A stretch of DNA of 64,000 nt from Plectrocnemia conspersa (taxonomy: Eukaryota; Arthropoda; Insecta; Trichoptera; Polycentropodidae). Positions within the stretch are counted from its first letter, which is position 1; every line of letters starts with the position of its first letter. The stretch lies in the NCBI GenBank assembly GCA_009617715.1, contig VTFK01000172.1, positions 62,001 to 126,000 of the forward strand, read 5' to 3'. The notes beneath the pieces were generated by a model. The model was not told the origin of the DNA. It saw only the letters and a list, made by a program, of their open reading frames with translations, and did not search any database. Below are positions 1 to 10,867 of the stretch, piece by piece. The position numbers were made by a program, and so were the translations under genes.

Positions 1-3000
1 CATGTGCGCTATAGACTTGACGTAGCATCGTTAAAACGCGTTACGATTCCATTTTGCCGTAATCTAATTACGATTTAATTATATATGTAGCGATTTCAAA
101 TTTGTAACGGAACGTTTTCGGCACATCACTACTGACGTCTGACATAAGTAATTGATATAACGACCATGAACGATTTAATTAATATGAGTTAATTGGATCG
201 TATTTAGAAAATAAATAAAATTACACATTGTTAACATTTAAATAATGGTAAATCAACCAAAAGATACAATATTTCGGCCTGGGTTATGCGCACATAATTT
301 AGCATTCGCACTGCTGTACATATGTGGCTCTTAGCTGTGAATGTGTTACCAAATTTAAAGTTTTGTTTTCCACATTATTCCTGCATGTACAATGTTTACC
401 TCTATAACTCTTATGACCTTACGGGTAAATTATTAACTTTGCGAGAAGAAAATAGCATAATGTAAAACCAGTACATTTAGCTGAAATTTATTTGGGAATC
501 ATTTTTCTCTTTGATCCAAAAACAGCAAAGCGAAGTTGCAATTAAAAGTATTTTTTACAGCTAGATCACACACCTTGCCATCATAGGCATTTCATCCTTC
601 CGTAAGATAATTGTACTTGTAAATTGTCAACGATTCGTAATCAAAGCTATGTTATAAATATTGTATTGTCAGTGTATTTAATTTTTCCGTACAAATTTTC
701 CTCCTCGGTAATTCGCAGACAACTGTTTGAGTAGCAACATAGCTTTAATATGAACCGGTTATTACACTATTACTTAATTTACACGAAATTAATTGTGTGT
801 AAATTGATGATATTTTGAATATGAATTATTTTAATTTATGTTGTATGCATGTACATATTATTATTATTATTAATCTAAAACTCATAAATAAATTCGGAAA
901 TATTAAAAGCGTAATTCGTGTTCGTCCAAATGAGTCGTGAATCTGCACTATTTTACAAAAGTGTGTATAATTATTATGTTTTAAGCAAATTTATGTATCG
1001 CACTCAAAACGTGTAAATAAAAAAGTCAGCTCGTGAATCTCGTTGAAATTGCCGGGCACTTAAATATTTACAGTTTTACATTATGAATAAATTTGATGTT
1101 AATTGCACCGTAATAAGTATAAAATTATCTGCATATAATAAATAGTCGAATCAATAGCAGATAACCGACATCAAAATAGTTTTAAGCGCACGCTATAAAC
1201 ATAATTGTTTCGAATAATGAAGTTTAACTGTATTCGAGACGTAACCTCACTTGTGCCGATTAATTTCAGACACTAAATTCAACGGAGGCGAAATTGTAAA
1301 TAATCAACCCGGTTAAGCGTAACTGGTTTTTGAATTATTAATTCCGGGCGATAAGGTTGGCGGCACTGTCCGGCGCCGCGCGAAATCCATACGCGCGTGC
1401 AAATTTCACGCTGGCAACACCTGATATTTTTCATTATTTAATTTAATTAAGCGACGACGGCGATTTAATCGAACGCCCCCATATAAATATAAATTGCGGT
1501 TTTCTAAACTGTTTGGTGGACATTTTTAGAGCGAACGGTTAGAAACCGTCGCGGGGCAATAAAACCGCTTCGACTGACTTTCTCGGATCGTAAACGATAT
1601 ACATTTTTATTTAGACAATCGAGAAAAATTAACGCGAATACAAAAACACTTACCAATGAGATCGTATCTGAGAGTTCATCGCGTAAATCGAAATAAATTT
1701 ATATGGTAATTTTAATTCATTTCGGATTAACTGTGAATAAATATGCATTTTTAGCCGTTCCTTTGTCTACGTTCACTTTGTGTGTTGTTTTAGAGCAAAT
1801 TTTAATATTTATTTATCGTTCGCTCTTCGTCCACGCTATGATAAGCCCGATGATAGCTACCAGCGGCAAAATTAAAATTAATTCGACGATTAATAAACTA
1901 CTGAAAATAATTCAAGTATGAAGTTCAACATTCTCATATAGATGAGATAAAAATAATTACGCGGTAAAAAAATGCAATTTTTTAAGCAAAATTTTTAATG
2001 TTTTCATTAAAAACATATGGAGAAGATTAGATTTTACGTACAACGTAAAAAGATATTTTTATTGTATTTTTTTAAATTCATTTTTCATATAAGATAATAA
2101 ATGCTTATATAATATTCGCATCAGACATTCGTTTAGGCGTTATGGCCACATCTGTCATAATTTCGAGAAATTAAAATGGCGGATCAAGTTCACAAATGCA
2201 ATCAGGGTTGCCATATCACGTTACCATAAAGCGCATTTCCGTATCGTATTTATAAATTTTTTAATAAAATCAAACACTAACACACACATACAAGCTACAA
2301 ATGAATTACACATATATAAGTTTATCATCTAAAATAATATTTGATGAACATTACACATAAAACTAAAATACTAAGCGATTTATAAAACCCATATTTTTTC
2401 ACTTTTAACCGCTTAATCCCCAGAACGAGTATACTTGACAAAAATATGTGTTTCAATTTCCCCATGGACGAGTTAACTAAATTTTGGTATTGCGGTTGAT
2501 TTACAATATGAACGAAACTCCCCATGACAATATACTCACTAACTGAAAATTAAAATTTACGATACACTTATTTAACAGGGTTTTTTATTATATTCAGTTT
2601 CTACCTAAATCAGTGAACCAGTTTATTCAAGCACATGTGAGATATGGCATCTGGATTCTTAAAAAAATCGAAATATTGTCGAGTTTGACCTATTTTTTTA
2701 TACACTAACATTATGTATTTTTTACACATACATACATACACATTACATGTATAGTTAACTAATAATTAAATTTTAATTTGATATATTTGTGTTGTATTTT
2801 GTACAATTTTTTCATACATTTTGGTTAAGAATTTGCTTTTCAAAATAAAAATAAATATATATTTTTTATTCTTGTTGTCCACGTTTCAAAGGAAAAGTGA
2901 AAAACATGAACATATTGAACCTTTTAGAAACTCGTACATTAAAAATCAAAAAAATTTTAGTCCTGTTTTCCACGTCCTATAGCTGATATAATTCGGAAAA

Positions 3001-5340
3001 AAATAGGTTTGCAATGTTTTTTGCGAGAAAAGTAATTTACTTAGCGATTTTAATGAATTTCTAATATTATAATTAGAAACACTTAATTTGAGCGTCTATT
3101 ATTTCATTATTTTTTGCAGATTATTTATCTTACATTTTAGCATAAATTTTAACGCTTCACAAAAAAATGTTTGCTATTAGTGCATAATTTTTTTTATATT
3201 TTTGAAACAAAATTTCTAAATAAGCAAAAAAATGTAATTTTTTATAAAAAAACTTCCGATTTTATAATTTATTCACATATACAAAATTATATAGCATCTA
3301 TCGCAAATTACTCAAAATATGTGTCTCTAATTTTAATCATCAATATATAAAAAAAAACAACAAAAACAAGACCATAATGGAAAAAAGTGATGAAATTGTA
3401 AATTTATATATAAATATGCCAAAAATATTGTTGTTTAATAAACTTAATGAATATATTTCAACGTTTTCATTACACGTCATATACATATTTATGGTAACTC
3501 TTAATATATTATATTGCGAACAATTTAAAACAGAATATGAATAGCAATTTCAATAATAATAATTTAATATCTAAGCAATATACATTTCCAAATGAAATTT
3601 TCACTTATTTTTACATTTCTAAATCATCTGTGTATGTAAATTGAGTTAAATAAATAACTATGAAATGCTTAGCATCTGATTGTGATTAAGTTGATTTATG
3701 TTCACAGTATAAGATTTTATCTCAAATCAGAAAGTAGAACCTTTTAATGAAGATTAGAAAATTACATGCTCAAACCATATTAATATCATTTACAATCCAA
3801 TAATAAACACTTCATGTTTTATTACTTTTAATTTTAACGGTTGATTTGATTGATAATCCCAACTCTAAAATATATATTAATTAACAATAAATTCACTATA
3901 GATTATATTAAATTTACATACTTGCAACTAGCAACTAGAACGTGAATTAAAGATGATATTTCATTATCGTGCAGATTCGACCAAAATTAATTGGTAGCGC
4001 TCATTATTTATGACTTAATGCTTCGCGAAGACTGCCATATTCTTCCGAAGAGCTTAACGACTCATGAAATTAATCCGACATAATTAACGGGTAACGCTTT
4101 TTGATAAAGAAACTTTCTAGAAATCCAACAGATCGTCTTTACTCCACATGTAAGACACATTTGACAATCGCCATTGTTACTGCCATCTGAATTGGATCGA
4201 TTTCTTAGAATTGCCACTGTGCTAATTAGGTATCGTTGAAAATACAAATGCTAACGTCTCTTTCATTGTAACAACTCAGTTGTCTATATTTAGTATATTC
4301 GCTGAGCTAGCGAGAGATATTTTATCAAAAATAATCATGTTTCTAAATTAATGCGATTCATGAGATGGAGATTCCGTTCGCTTCGAGTGCGCTTTAAATT
4401 AATTAGAGAGGCGGTATATTGCGTTTACATAGAAATATTATACATTTTTGTAATGATCGCGAAACGAAACACTATAATACAGATATCTGTGTGAAAATTT
4501 CGCAAATTCAGAGTCATTAAAACGTGATATTTTTATTTCTATACTTTTAATACGTCCACTAAAAATGTTTCATATTAGTGTCTATATTCATAATATAGTG
4601 CATATGTACATAGTACATTGGTTGTGTTTTATTGAATAGGTTAAAGTGAAAAGACAACTGTTTTTTTTAATTGTGAATAAATAAAAACATCTGCTAATGT
4701 ATGTTTCATAATTTACTAAACCGGGCGGAAGAGACTTGCATAGTCATTTAATAATAATTACTTTGAAATGAATAAGTATAAATTTTAATGAATTTATGCT
4801 ACTTATTTCTGTTCATATTTATACTTCGGTGATTTTTTTTCAACAATTAATGGATTGATTGCTATCAAAGCGTTTACAAGATTTTGGAGTTCGATTATAT
4901 TATAGATTCCAACCCTTTCCCTTTCCTCTATTCGACACATGGATATGACGGTTATTCGAATAGTATTCAGTTCATTAGATTAATAATAATCATATGCAGT
5001 TAAAAAGGTAATGAATTATCATTAAAATGTAAAATTAATCACATAATTGCTTTATTTACAAAACAAATATGTTTTTAGTACCTAAGAACATTTGCAATAC
5101 GTAGCTGAAAAAAAAGGCTATATGTTTGGCACAAAGTGTAATAAGAAAAGTCACACAAGTTCATTGTCTAAGGGTGGAATTTTTAAAACTTTTTAGGATT
5201 CGGATTCTGATGTACAAGAGACTTGATATTTAAAGTAATTATCAATATATATGCAATCACGATATTATCTTTTATAGAGACCAAAAATGTAGTTTTTTAT
5301 ATGAATATTATTTTAATGTCAAATAAAATAAACGTAAGAA
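1..5340. other. AT-rich intergenic DNA without a supportable gene
   Basis: I found no ORF with recognisable protein features, no splice-consistent exon chain and no repeat shared with the rest of the window. A more GC-rich patch sits at about 1335-1440. Short A/T runs dominate 2000-3600. Open frames at 1703-1921, 2325-2525 and 4062-4247 are short, low in complexity and show no family signature. Confidence 0.5.
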
Positions 5341-5351
5341 GTAGTAGTTTT

Positions 5352-5445
5352 AAGGTTGGAATAGTTTGTCCGTAAGGTCTAGACTGGTAACCCAGAGACT
5401 ACGAGTTCGGACTCCGGCAGCAGACTCGAATTATTTTTAAAATCG
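5352..5445 (+). repeat. tRNA-like segment, possible SINE head
   Basis: The stretch contains a B-box-like string (AGTTCGGACTCC at about 5404-5415, close to the GGTTCGANTCC consensus). It is preceded by a possible anticodon-type arm (CTGGTAACCCAG). The ends do not pair into a clean acceptor stem, so a working tRNA is unlikely and a tRNA-derived SINE fragment is the better reading. The following 75 bp begin AAGTGACATC and end GATGTCACTT, a separate small inverted repeat. Confidence 0.35.
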
Positions 5446-5739
5446 TCTTTAGCTGCAAAGTGACATCTTTTAATTATAAATTATAATAAACATAATTATG
5501 TGTAATTAACTATATGCGATGGATGTCACTTATTCAACAGTCACCGATTGGTACTGGTTTACCCCTTTGTAACACATTGGATTTGCACTTGTCAGGTTGC
5601 AAAGAAAAAGTAAAAGCACTCATAAAAACATGGCCAACCTAAGCTGCTAGTCTGCATTTGTTTTCAACAGTAAACTTCAGAATATTTAAAATTATAATTT
5701 AATGTACTTATTGTATGTGATTTGAAATGATAATTAATT

Positions 5740-6165
5740 TATATATTCACTAATAAAGTCTAAATACATCTTCACCACTAGGTATAAATTTATTCTATCA
5801 AACATACAGTTTAACTGATAGGCGCTAGTGATATTATATGTTGCTCTAAAATATATCTTTACTTTCATTAGGTCAAATATGAAATACAAACTAAGCCAAC
5901 AGGGGAAAATAAGCTAAAGAAGAACTACAGATAGACGTCGCATTTCGCATATTGCTCCACAATTTGTCTATAAATATTACACTATGTTTTAAAAATATGA
6001 TAGCTATCCTTACCGATATTATCACGGACTTTTGATATAAGAGTACCGGTCAGAGTATGTTTATTCAAGCCAAACTTTGTTCAATAGGAGGGCGCAATAA
6101 CAATTACCACTTCTCAGAAGTCATAAATCCACGTTAAAGGCAATAAAATCGTGAACTATTTATTA
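5740..6165 (+). repeat. Family P arm (palindromic-core element), fragment
   Basis: This is a diverged arm of the family described at 17881-19200. It runs from the outer part (TTTAACTGATAGGCGCTAGTG) to the inner signature (CTTCTCAGAAGTCA, then GCAATAAAATCGTG). A string from the middle of this arm (ATTGCTCCACAATTT region, about 5950) recurs inverted at about 6436-6460, so part of a second arm survives there. It lies directly upstream of the ICT1 gene. Confidence 0.6.
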
Positions 6166-6899
6166 GCTATAAAGATGTGTGAGATTATAACATAAAAATA
6201 GTTGTAGATAACTCTATTATACAATAGAAATAGTAGATAACATAAAATATTCAGGAATAATTGTAGAGAAATATTAAATTTTAATTACATTAGTAGAAAA
6301 ATATGACCATCGTAAACTAACAGGTTACCCCAATGCATCACGATGGTCGAAAACAATAATTATATTATTTCAATACAAAAAATATATACATAATTAAAAT
6401 AATACACAAAAAATAATACGGTCCGAGTCGAATTATTAAATGTGGAGCAATATGCGAAGGCGTGCTTTCTTTTTAGCTATGAAATGATCTCAGGAGAAAA
6501 CCATCTAGGATATGTCACGTCAAGCACTCGAGGACGCTTTTGAGTAAAGTGCTGATCGAACGCATAGTAAAGCACCTCATAGAAGGCGGTTTGGGAAGAT
6601 TTAACATCAACGCACGCGCCCATGATTTTACTTTTGATTTAAATAATTTCCACAATGGTTTAAAATAACAAAAAGTTTCGTTATATACGAAAAAGGGGAA
6701 ATTTAATTATTTGTTTTGTTAATTTTATAAACTGATATTAAATTAAATATTTGAATGAAAATTAAATGTTTTATTTTTATATTATTTTTGAGACATGGTC
6801 GATTTTGTAAGTGTTACGTTCTAGATATACGTCTGACACATAATTTTAGGTTATGCGTTGATCGGTTCTGTGGTATTGGGATACAATTCATCTGATAAA

Positions 6900-7690
6900 A
6901 TGAATAGCAAACTTTTGCCGCTCGGTAAACTCATTATAAGAGGATTTGGCGATGCGTCGCGATCTTTAGCCAATATCCGACACTATTCATACAAAAGCAG
7001 CATATCTTTGGAAAAATTATACCCAAGCAGCTCTTTAAAATTGACAACACCCGAGTTTGTAAGATCGCCTTCTCCTTTTTATGCTTATAATCGTTTGACA
7101 CGTTTTATTAATTTAGACGGATCAGGTACCGGAGCACCCCGAAGAGAAGTTCGGCGGTTATATTCCGATCGATAAACTCGACATAACGTACAGTACTTCA
7201 TCCGGGCCGGGTGGACAGAACGTTAACAACGTCAAAACCAAGGTAGATTTGCGGTTCAACGTTTACAAAGCCGAATGGATAGAGCCGAGTCTTCGCTCTA
7301 AATTGATTACAGAAGTAATATTTTTTTATTATTACTACATCCAAAATCCGTGTCAATCTAAATAACTAGTTTGTTTCCAGCAATATAATAAAATTACTAA
7401 AGATGGATATCTCATATTTAAATCCGATCTTACCAGATCCCAACATTTAAACTTAGCAGATTGTGTGAATAAAGTGCGCAACTTGCTTAGAAAAGTGTCC
7501 GAACCTGAACCTTCTGTTTCACAAGAAACTATGGAAATGTTGAGAAGAAGGTAAGCAATGAATGTAACTATTTAAATCGATTCGTAATAACATATGTTGT
7601 AATTTTAGAAAAGAGAAAGCGGCCAGAAAGCGTTTACAAATCAAGAGACACGATTCAGAAGTCAGACGGATGAAACAAACAGATTTATGA
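6900..7690 (+). CDS. MRPL58: Peptidyl-tRNA hydrolase ICT1 / mitochondrial ribosomal protein mL62
   Basis: Four exons are inferred: 6900-7058, 7117-7314, 7381-7550 and 7609-7690. All introns are GT-AG and 58-66 bp long. The joined frame gives 202 residues and ends DL-TGA; the human protein has 206. The family hydrolyses peptidyl-tRNA on stalled mitochondrial ribosomes and is also a large-subunit protein. Visible features: a basic, Ser/Arg-rich N-terminus fitting a mitochondrial presequence (about residues 1-35), SLEKLYP, PIDKLDITYSTSSGPGGQNVN with the catalytic GGQ at residues 85-87, NLADCVNKVR, and the lysine/arginine-rich C-terminal tail needed for ribosome binding. I chose ATG 6900 as the first in-frame ATG that gives such a presequence; an in-frame TTG at 6858 is not a plausible eukaryotic start. 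Without removal of intron 1 the frame shifts before GGQ, which supports that intron. A TAG-G acceptor-like site at 6849 may mark an upstream noncoding exon. Confidence 0.93.
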
Positions 7691-9138
7691 TATTTTTATT
7701 AATATGAACCGATTAACAATAGGTTCATATATCATTGATCATAATCATGCAATTGAAGAGAGATTGTGATACAAATGTCTTTTAAATTTAATAATAATTT
7801 TGCATCTGCAGAAATATTTGTGAATAGCTCTATTGTAGATTTGCTGTATTTTAATTATAGTAAAAAATTGTCTTAAAACATATTTTTTCTTTAGATTCAT
7901 CATATATTAAATATGTATATATAAGTAGATGTTGTTTTTGTTTTTGTATAAAGAACAACACCGTATAAAGGGGACTTTAAAAACATAATAACACAGTTGC
8001 TAGTTAACCCTTTTATGGACAATACTTTTATGGAGGCATACGATGCCCGTTGTCACGTGAATCGAAACAGAAATAAAGTAAAGCGCCATCGTCATTGATG
8101 AACATTATGATCGTTTATGGCTACTGAGTCATTATGGCTGACAACCCCTAAGAACGCCATTACTAGGCAAATAATAGAGTACAAAATAAATCCCGTATAT
8201 GATTTGTCAAAGCTGCTAGTCATCAGAGTTTTCAAATAGCTATGAAAATTCCATTCTAGTGTAGCTCAGACCATCATCACTTCATATGGCACTCTACTTT
8301 TTATTATAATTGTGACCACTCACCTCATGAAGTGCAACAACTTATCCAAACCAGAGGCAGCAGAAGGCAGGTTCGACACGTTCGCAGAACTCGGCCTCGC
8401 ACTTCACTAAATTCTAACAGCAATTTTGCAGGACCTTCGGAGGCCTTTGTGTAAAGGAGCAAGTGTAAAGAAGTCTTCGTCCTAATAATTAAAAAAGTAA
8501 ATAAATAAATAATGGTTCATTAAGACGCACAAGTTCCGACATCTGTGTTCCGGAAACAATAGACGTTTCAAATTTCAACAAATGGTTTTTAGCAGAGATT
8601 CGAATACTTTTCATGTCGAGCCACCTTTTAAAGTTAACAATATTTTTAGCAAGGCATAAATTAATAAGGCTCAATTTTTTAAGAAAGCTATTTTGCATAA
8701 TGTATATGCAATTAATTTACTTGTGGCTTTGAAGAATAAAATGTCGGACTACTTATAATTATTTGGAATTAAGATACAACATTAGCATGTTTTGAGAATA
8801 CGAAAACATTGTTTAAAATTTGCAAACCAATATGCAAATTTATGATTTAAAGCATCTTGGAAAAACACAGATACTGAAATTTGGAGAAATGTTAGGAATG
8901 TGATGAGTGAAGTAAATAAATAAATTCGATTAAAATATTGTGGCGTATGTAGTTTGAATTAAACGACCTTTTTTAGAGAGCTGGCGAGGACCTGGGGTGT
9001 TAGACCGTTGTTATATGATGAGTGTGAAAAAAGAAAAGAATGTATATTTAAACTAATAAAAATTAATTTAAAAAAACACCCGCTTCACAATTTGAGCGGT
9101 GGTGTGGCAACACTGAGAACCGCCACAATATATTCTCA
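7691..9138. other. Intergenic stretch with possible transposon traces
   Basis: There is no gene here. TTAACCCTTTTATGGAC at about 8005 looks like one piggyBac-type end after a TTAA, but no opposite end was found. A segment at about 8400-8515 ends in a run of TAAA units (AAATAAATAAATAA), as tails of non-LTR retrotransposons do. No reverse-transcriptase frame precedes it. Confidence 0.3.
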
Positions 9139-9295
9139 GGCCGGATGGATTCGCCCGGCGCCGTGTAGTGGGGATGGTGTTGTAAGGGCTAGTACTGACC
9201 ATTTCAGACGTGCCGGACGAATCCATCCGACGCTGCCCATACAACACCACCCCCACTACACAACGCCAGCCCGGTGCCCAGCAAATCCATCAGGC
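9139..9295. repeat. GC-rich foldback repeat
   Basis: The left arm (about 9139-9189, containing GCCGGATGGATTCGCC and GTGTAGTGGGGATGGTGTTG) recurs as a reverse complement at about 9229-9295 (CAACACCACCCCCACTACAC, then AATCCATCAGGC). An additional inverted copy of the first 20 bp lies at 9213-9232 (GACGAATCCATCC). The structure suggests a MITE or nested hairpin. It is far more GC-rich than its surroundings and accounts for the overlapping open frames here on both strands. Confidence 0.65.
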
Positions 9296-10778
9296 ACGTG
9301 TGAAACTGGCCTCAGCGTACTGAAGAAAATTATATCATCAATGGTGAAATATTTATACCATGTGACGTATTCTTTGATCTGTGTCCTTTGTTAAAGGAAA
9401 GTTACATCTAGTGACTATCTGAATATTTATTCGACTATTAATTTATATTATTTATCTGTTTATATTTGTCGATAAACACTTATTTGGAAATTTGTATTTT
9501 ATAACTGAATATTGCTCTACCAACAAATGAAACTGAAATATCCACATCAATAACAATTGAAACTGGTTTTTAAACAGCATAATCAATTAAAACTAAACAT
9601 CTTAATAAACTAAAAATTTTAGGTACATTTTATTTAATCATAATACATTTTGTATTATATTAAAAATATGTTTTTTATTGAATGTTTTTTTAATTTTTTT
9701 CACATTCGATATTTTTTTATAAAAAAATAAAACCATAAAAGCTCATATTGCTCGCTTAAAAAAATTATATTCTATCATATATTCTACATATCTCATAAAG
9801 AGGTATATTGAATGAACGTTTCAGCACAATGATTTTTATATTTTGCCATACAAGGACGACTTGATTTTTATATTTTTATATTTAAGGATGCGATAGAGTA
9901 ATTAATAATAAGTCTTTAAATGCATGTAGTTTAAGCTATAAAGCAGTTACAAGCACCGAATAATTTTTTTTTTAAATATAGAAATTTGCAAAAGCAATTG
10001 TCACAAGAAAATAAGTTGCGATAGAATTTGTCATAATATCGGAATTCAAATCATCTTGTAGAAGTAAAAAAATTAAATTATTTCATTACCAAGGAGAGGA
10101 CGAGTTGACAGAAATTAGTAACATAAACAATTTTTGGATAAACTTTTTTATTTTGGTGTATTGATTAGAGAAAATGAAATAATTTGGAATAGTTTTTATA
10201 CATAGTATGTTTATGCATGTACATCTTTTCAAATTTGAATATATATGTATTTGTTTTTCTAGTAAATGCCTTAAAATATTCTCCATTTTGTGCCAAAGAA
10301 ATTTCTTACGATTTTTCAGTCTTATATTTGTATTTGCAATTTAATATTTAATTAAATGAATTAATTAATTAAAAATACAAAGAATTTAATTTTTATGTTA
10401 AGTACAATCGTAAATTTAATTTATTCATAATACATATGTATTTAAATTATAATAATATTGTTCTAATCACAAATAATATTGAATTGCTTGTGTATATAAA
10501 TATAATTTTAAAAATCAATTATGACTTTTATTCAATTATGATTTTTATATTCGTGCATATATAGACATCTATGAACGAAACATAAAATTAGTTTATCTAA
10601 GTTTTAAACCTTATGTGATAAACGGATTTAATTGTTTCTTATATTATTATGTTATACAACAGTTTTAAGCTGCTACATATCTATTTATACATTGATAAAT
10701 GTATTTAAGTAAAAAGCAATAAATTATTCAATTAGGGTCAAGTATACCCAACTTCACATTATTGAATATTCTCAACTA
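9296..10778. other. AT-rich intergenic DNA upstream of CLUAP1
   Basis: I see no gene, no repeat shared with other parts of the window and no clear promoter other than the site listed next. Long A/T runs are common. Confidence 0.5.
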
Positions 10779-10792
10779 GTAACCATGACAAA
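10779..10792 (+). promoter_or_regulatory. Candidate X-box (RFX site) of CLUAP1
   Basis: The sequence GTAACCATGACAAA matches 12 of 14 positions of the ciliary X-box consensus RYYNYY-AT-RRNRAC. It ends about 75 bp upstream of the CLUAP1 start codon, within the usual distance for RFX/DAF-19 sites in intraflagellar-transport genes. The assignment rests on match and position only; such matches also occur by chance. Confidence 0.4.
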
Positions 10793-10867
10793 AACTAACC
10801 CAAACAAAGGTAAACAACACATGATTTTGACATTGAACTACAACTGCTGTTTAAAATTATACCCAAA

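Noticed and set aside
1813..1900. Minus-strand putative terminal exon reading SLLIVELILILPLVAIIGLI after an ATTTTCAG acceptor
   Set aside because: It looks like a membrane helix, but AT-rich DNA often gives Ile/Leu-rich frames and no upstream exon could be linked to it.
6858..7175. Uninterrupted 105-codon reading of the ICT1 region
   Set aside because: It begins at TTG and reads through a 58-bp intron; with the intron removed the frame goes on into the conserved GGQ domain.
9008..9394. 128-codon plus-strand open frame
   Set aside because: It is kept open by the GC-rich foldback repeat at 9139-9295; the protein has no domain and the minus strand is open too.
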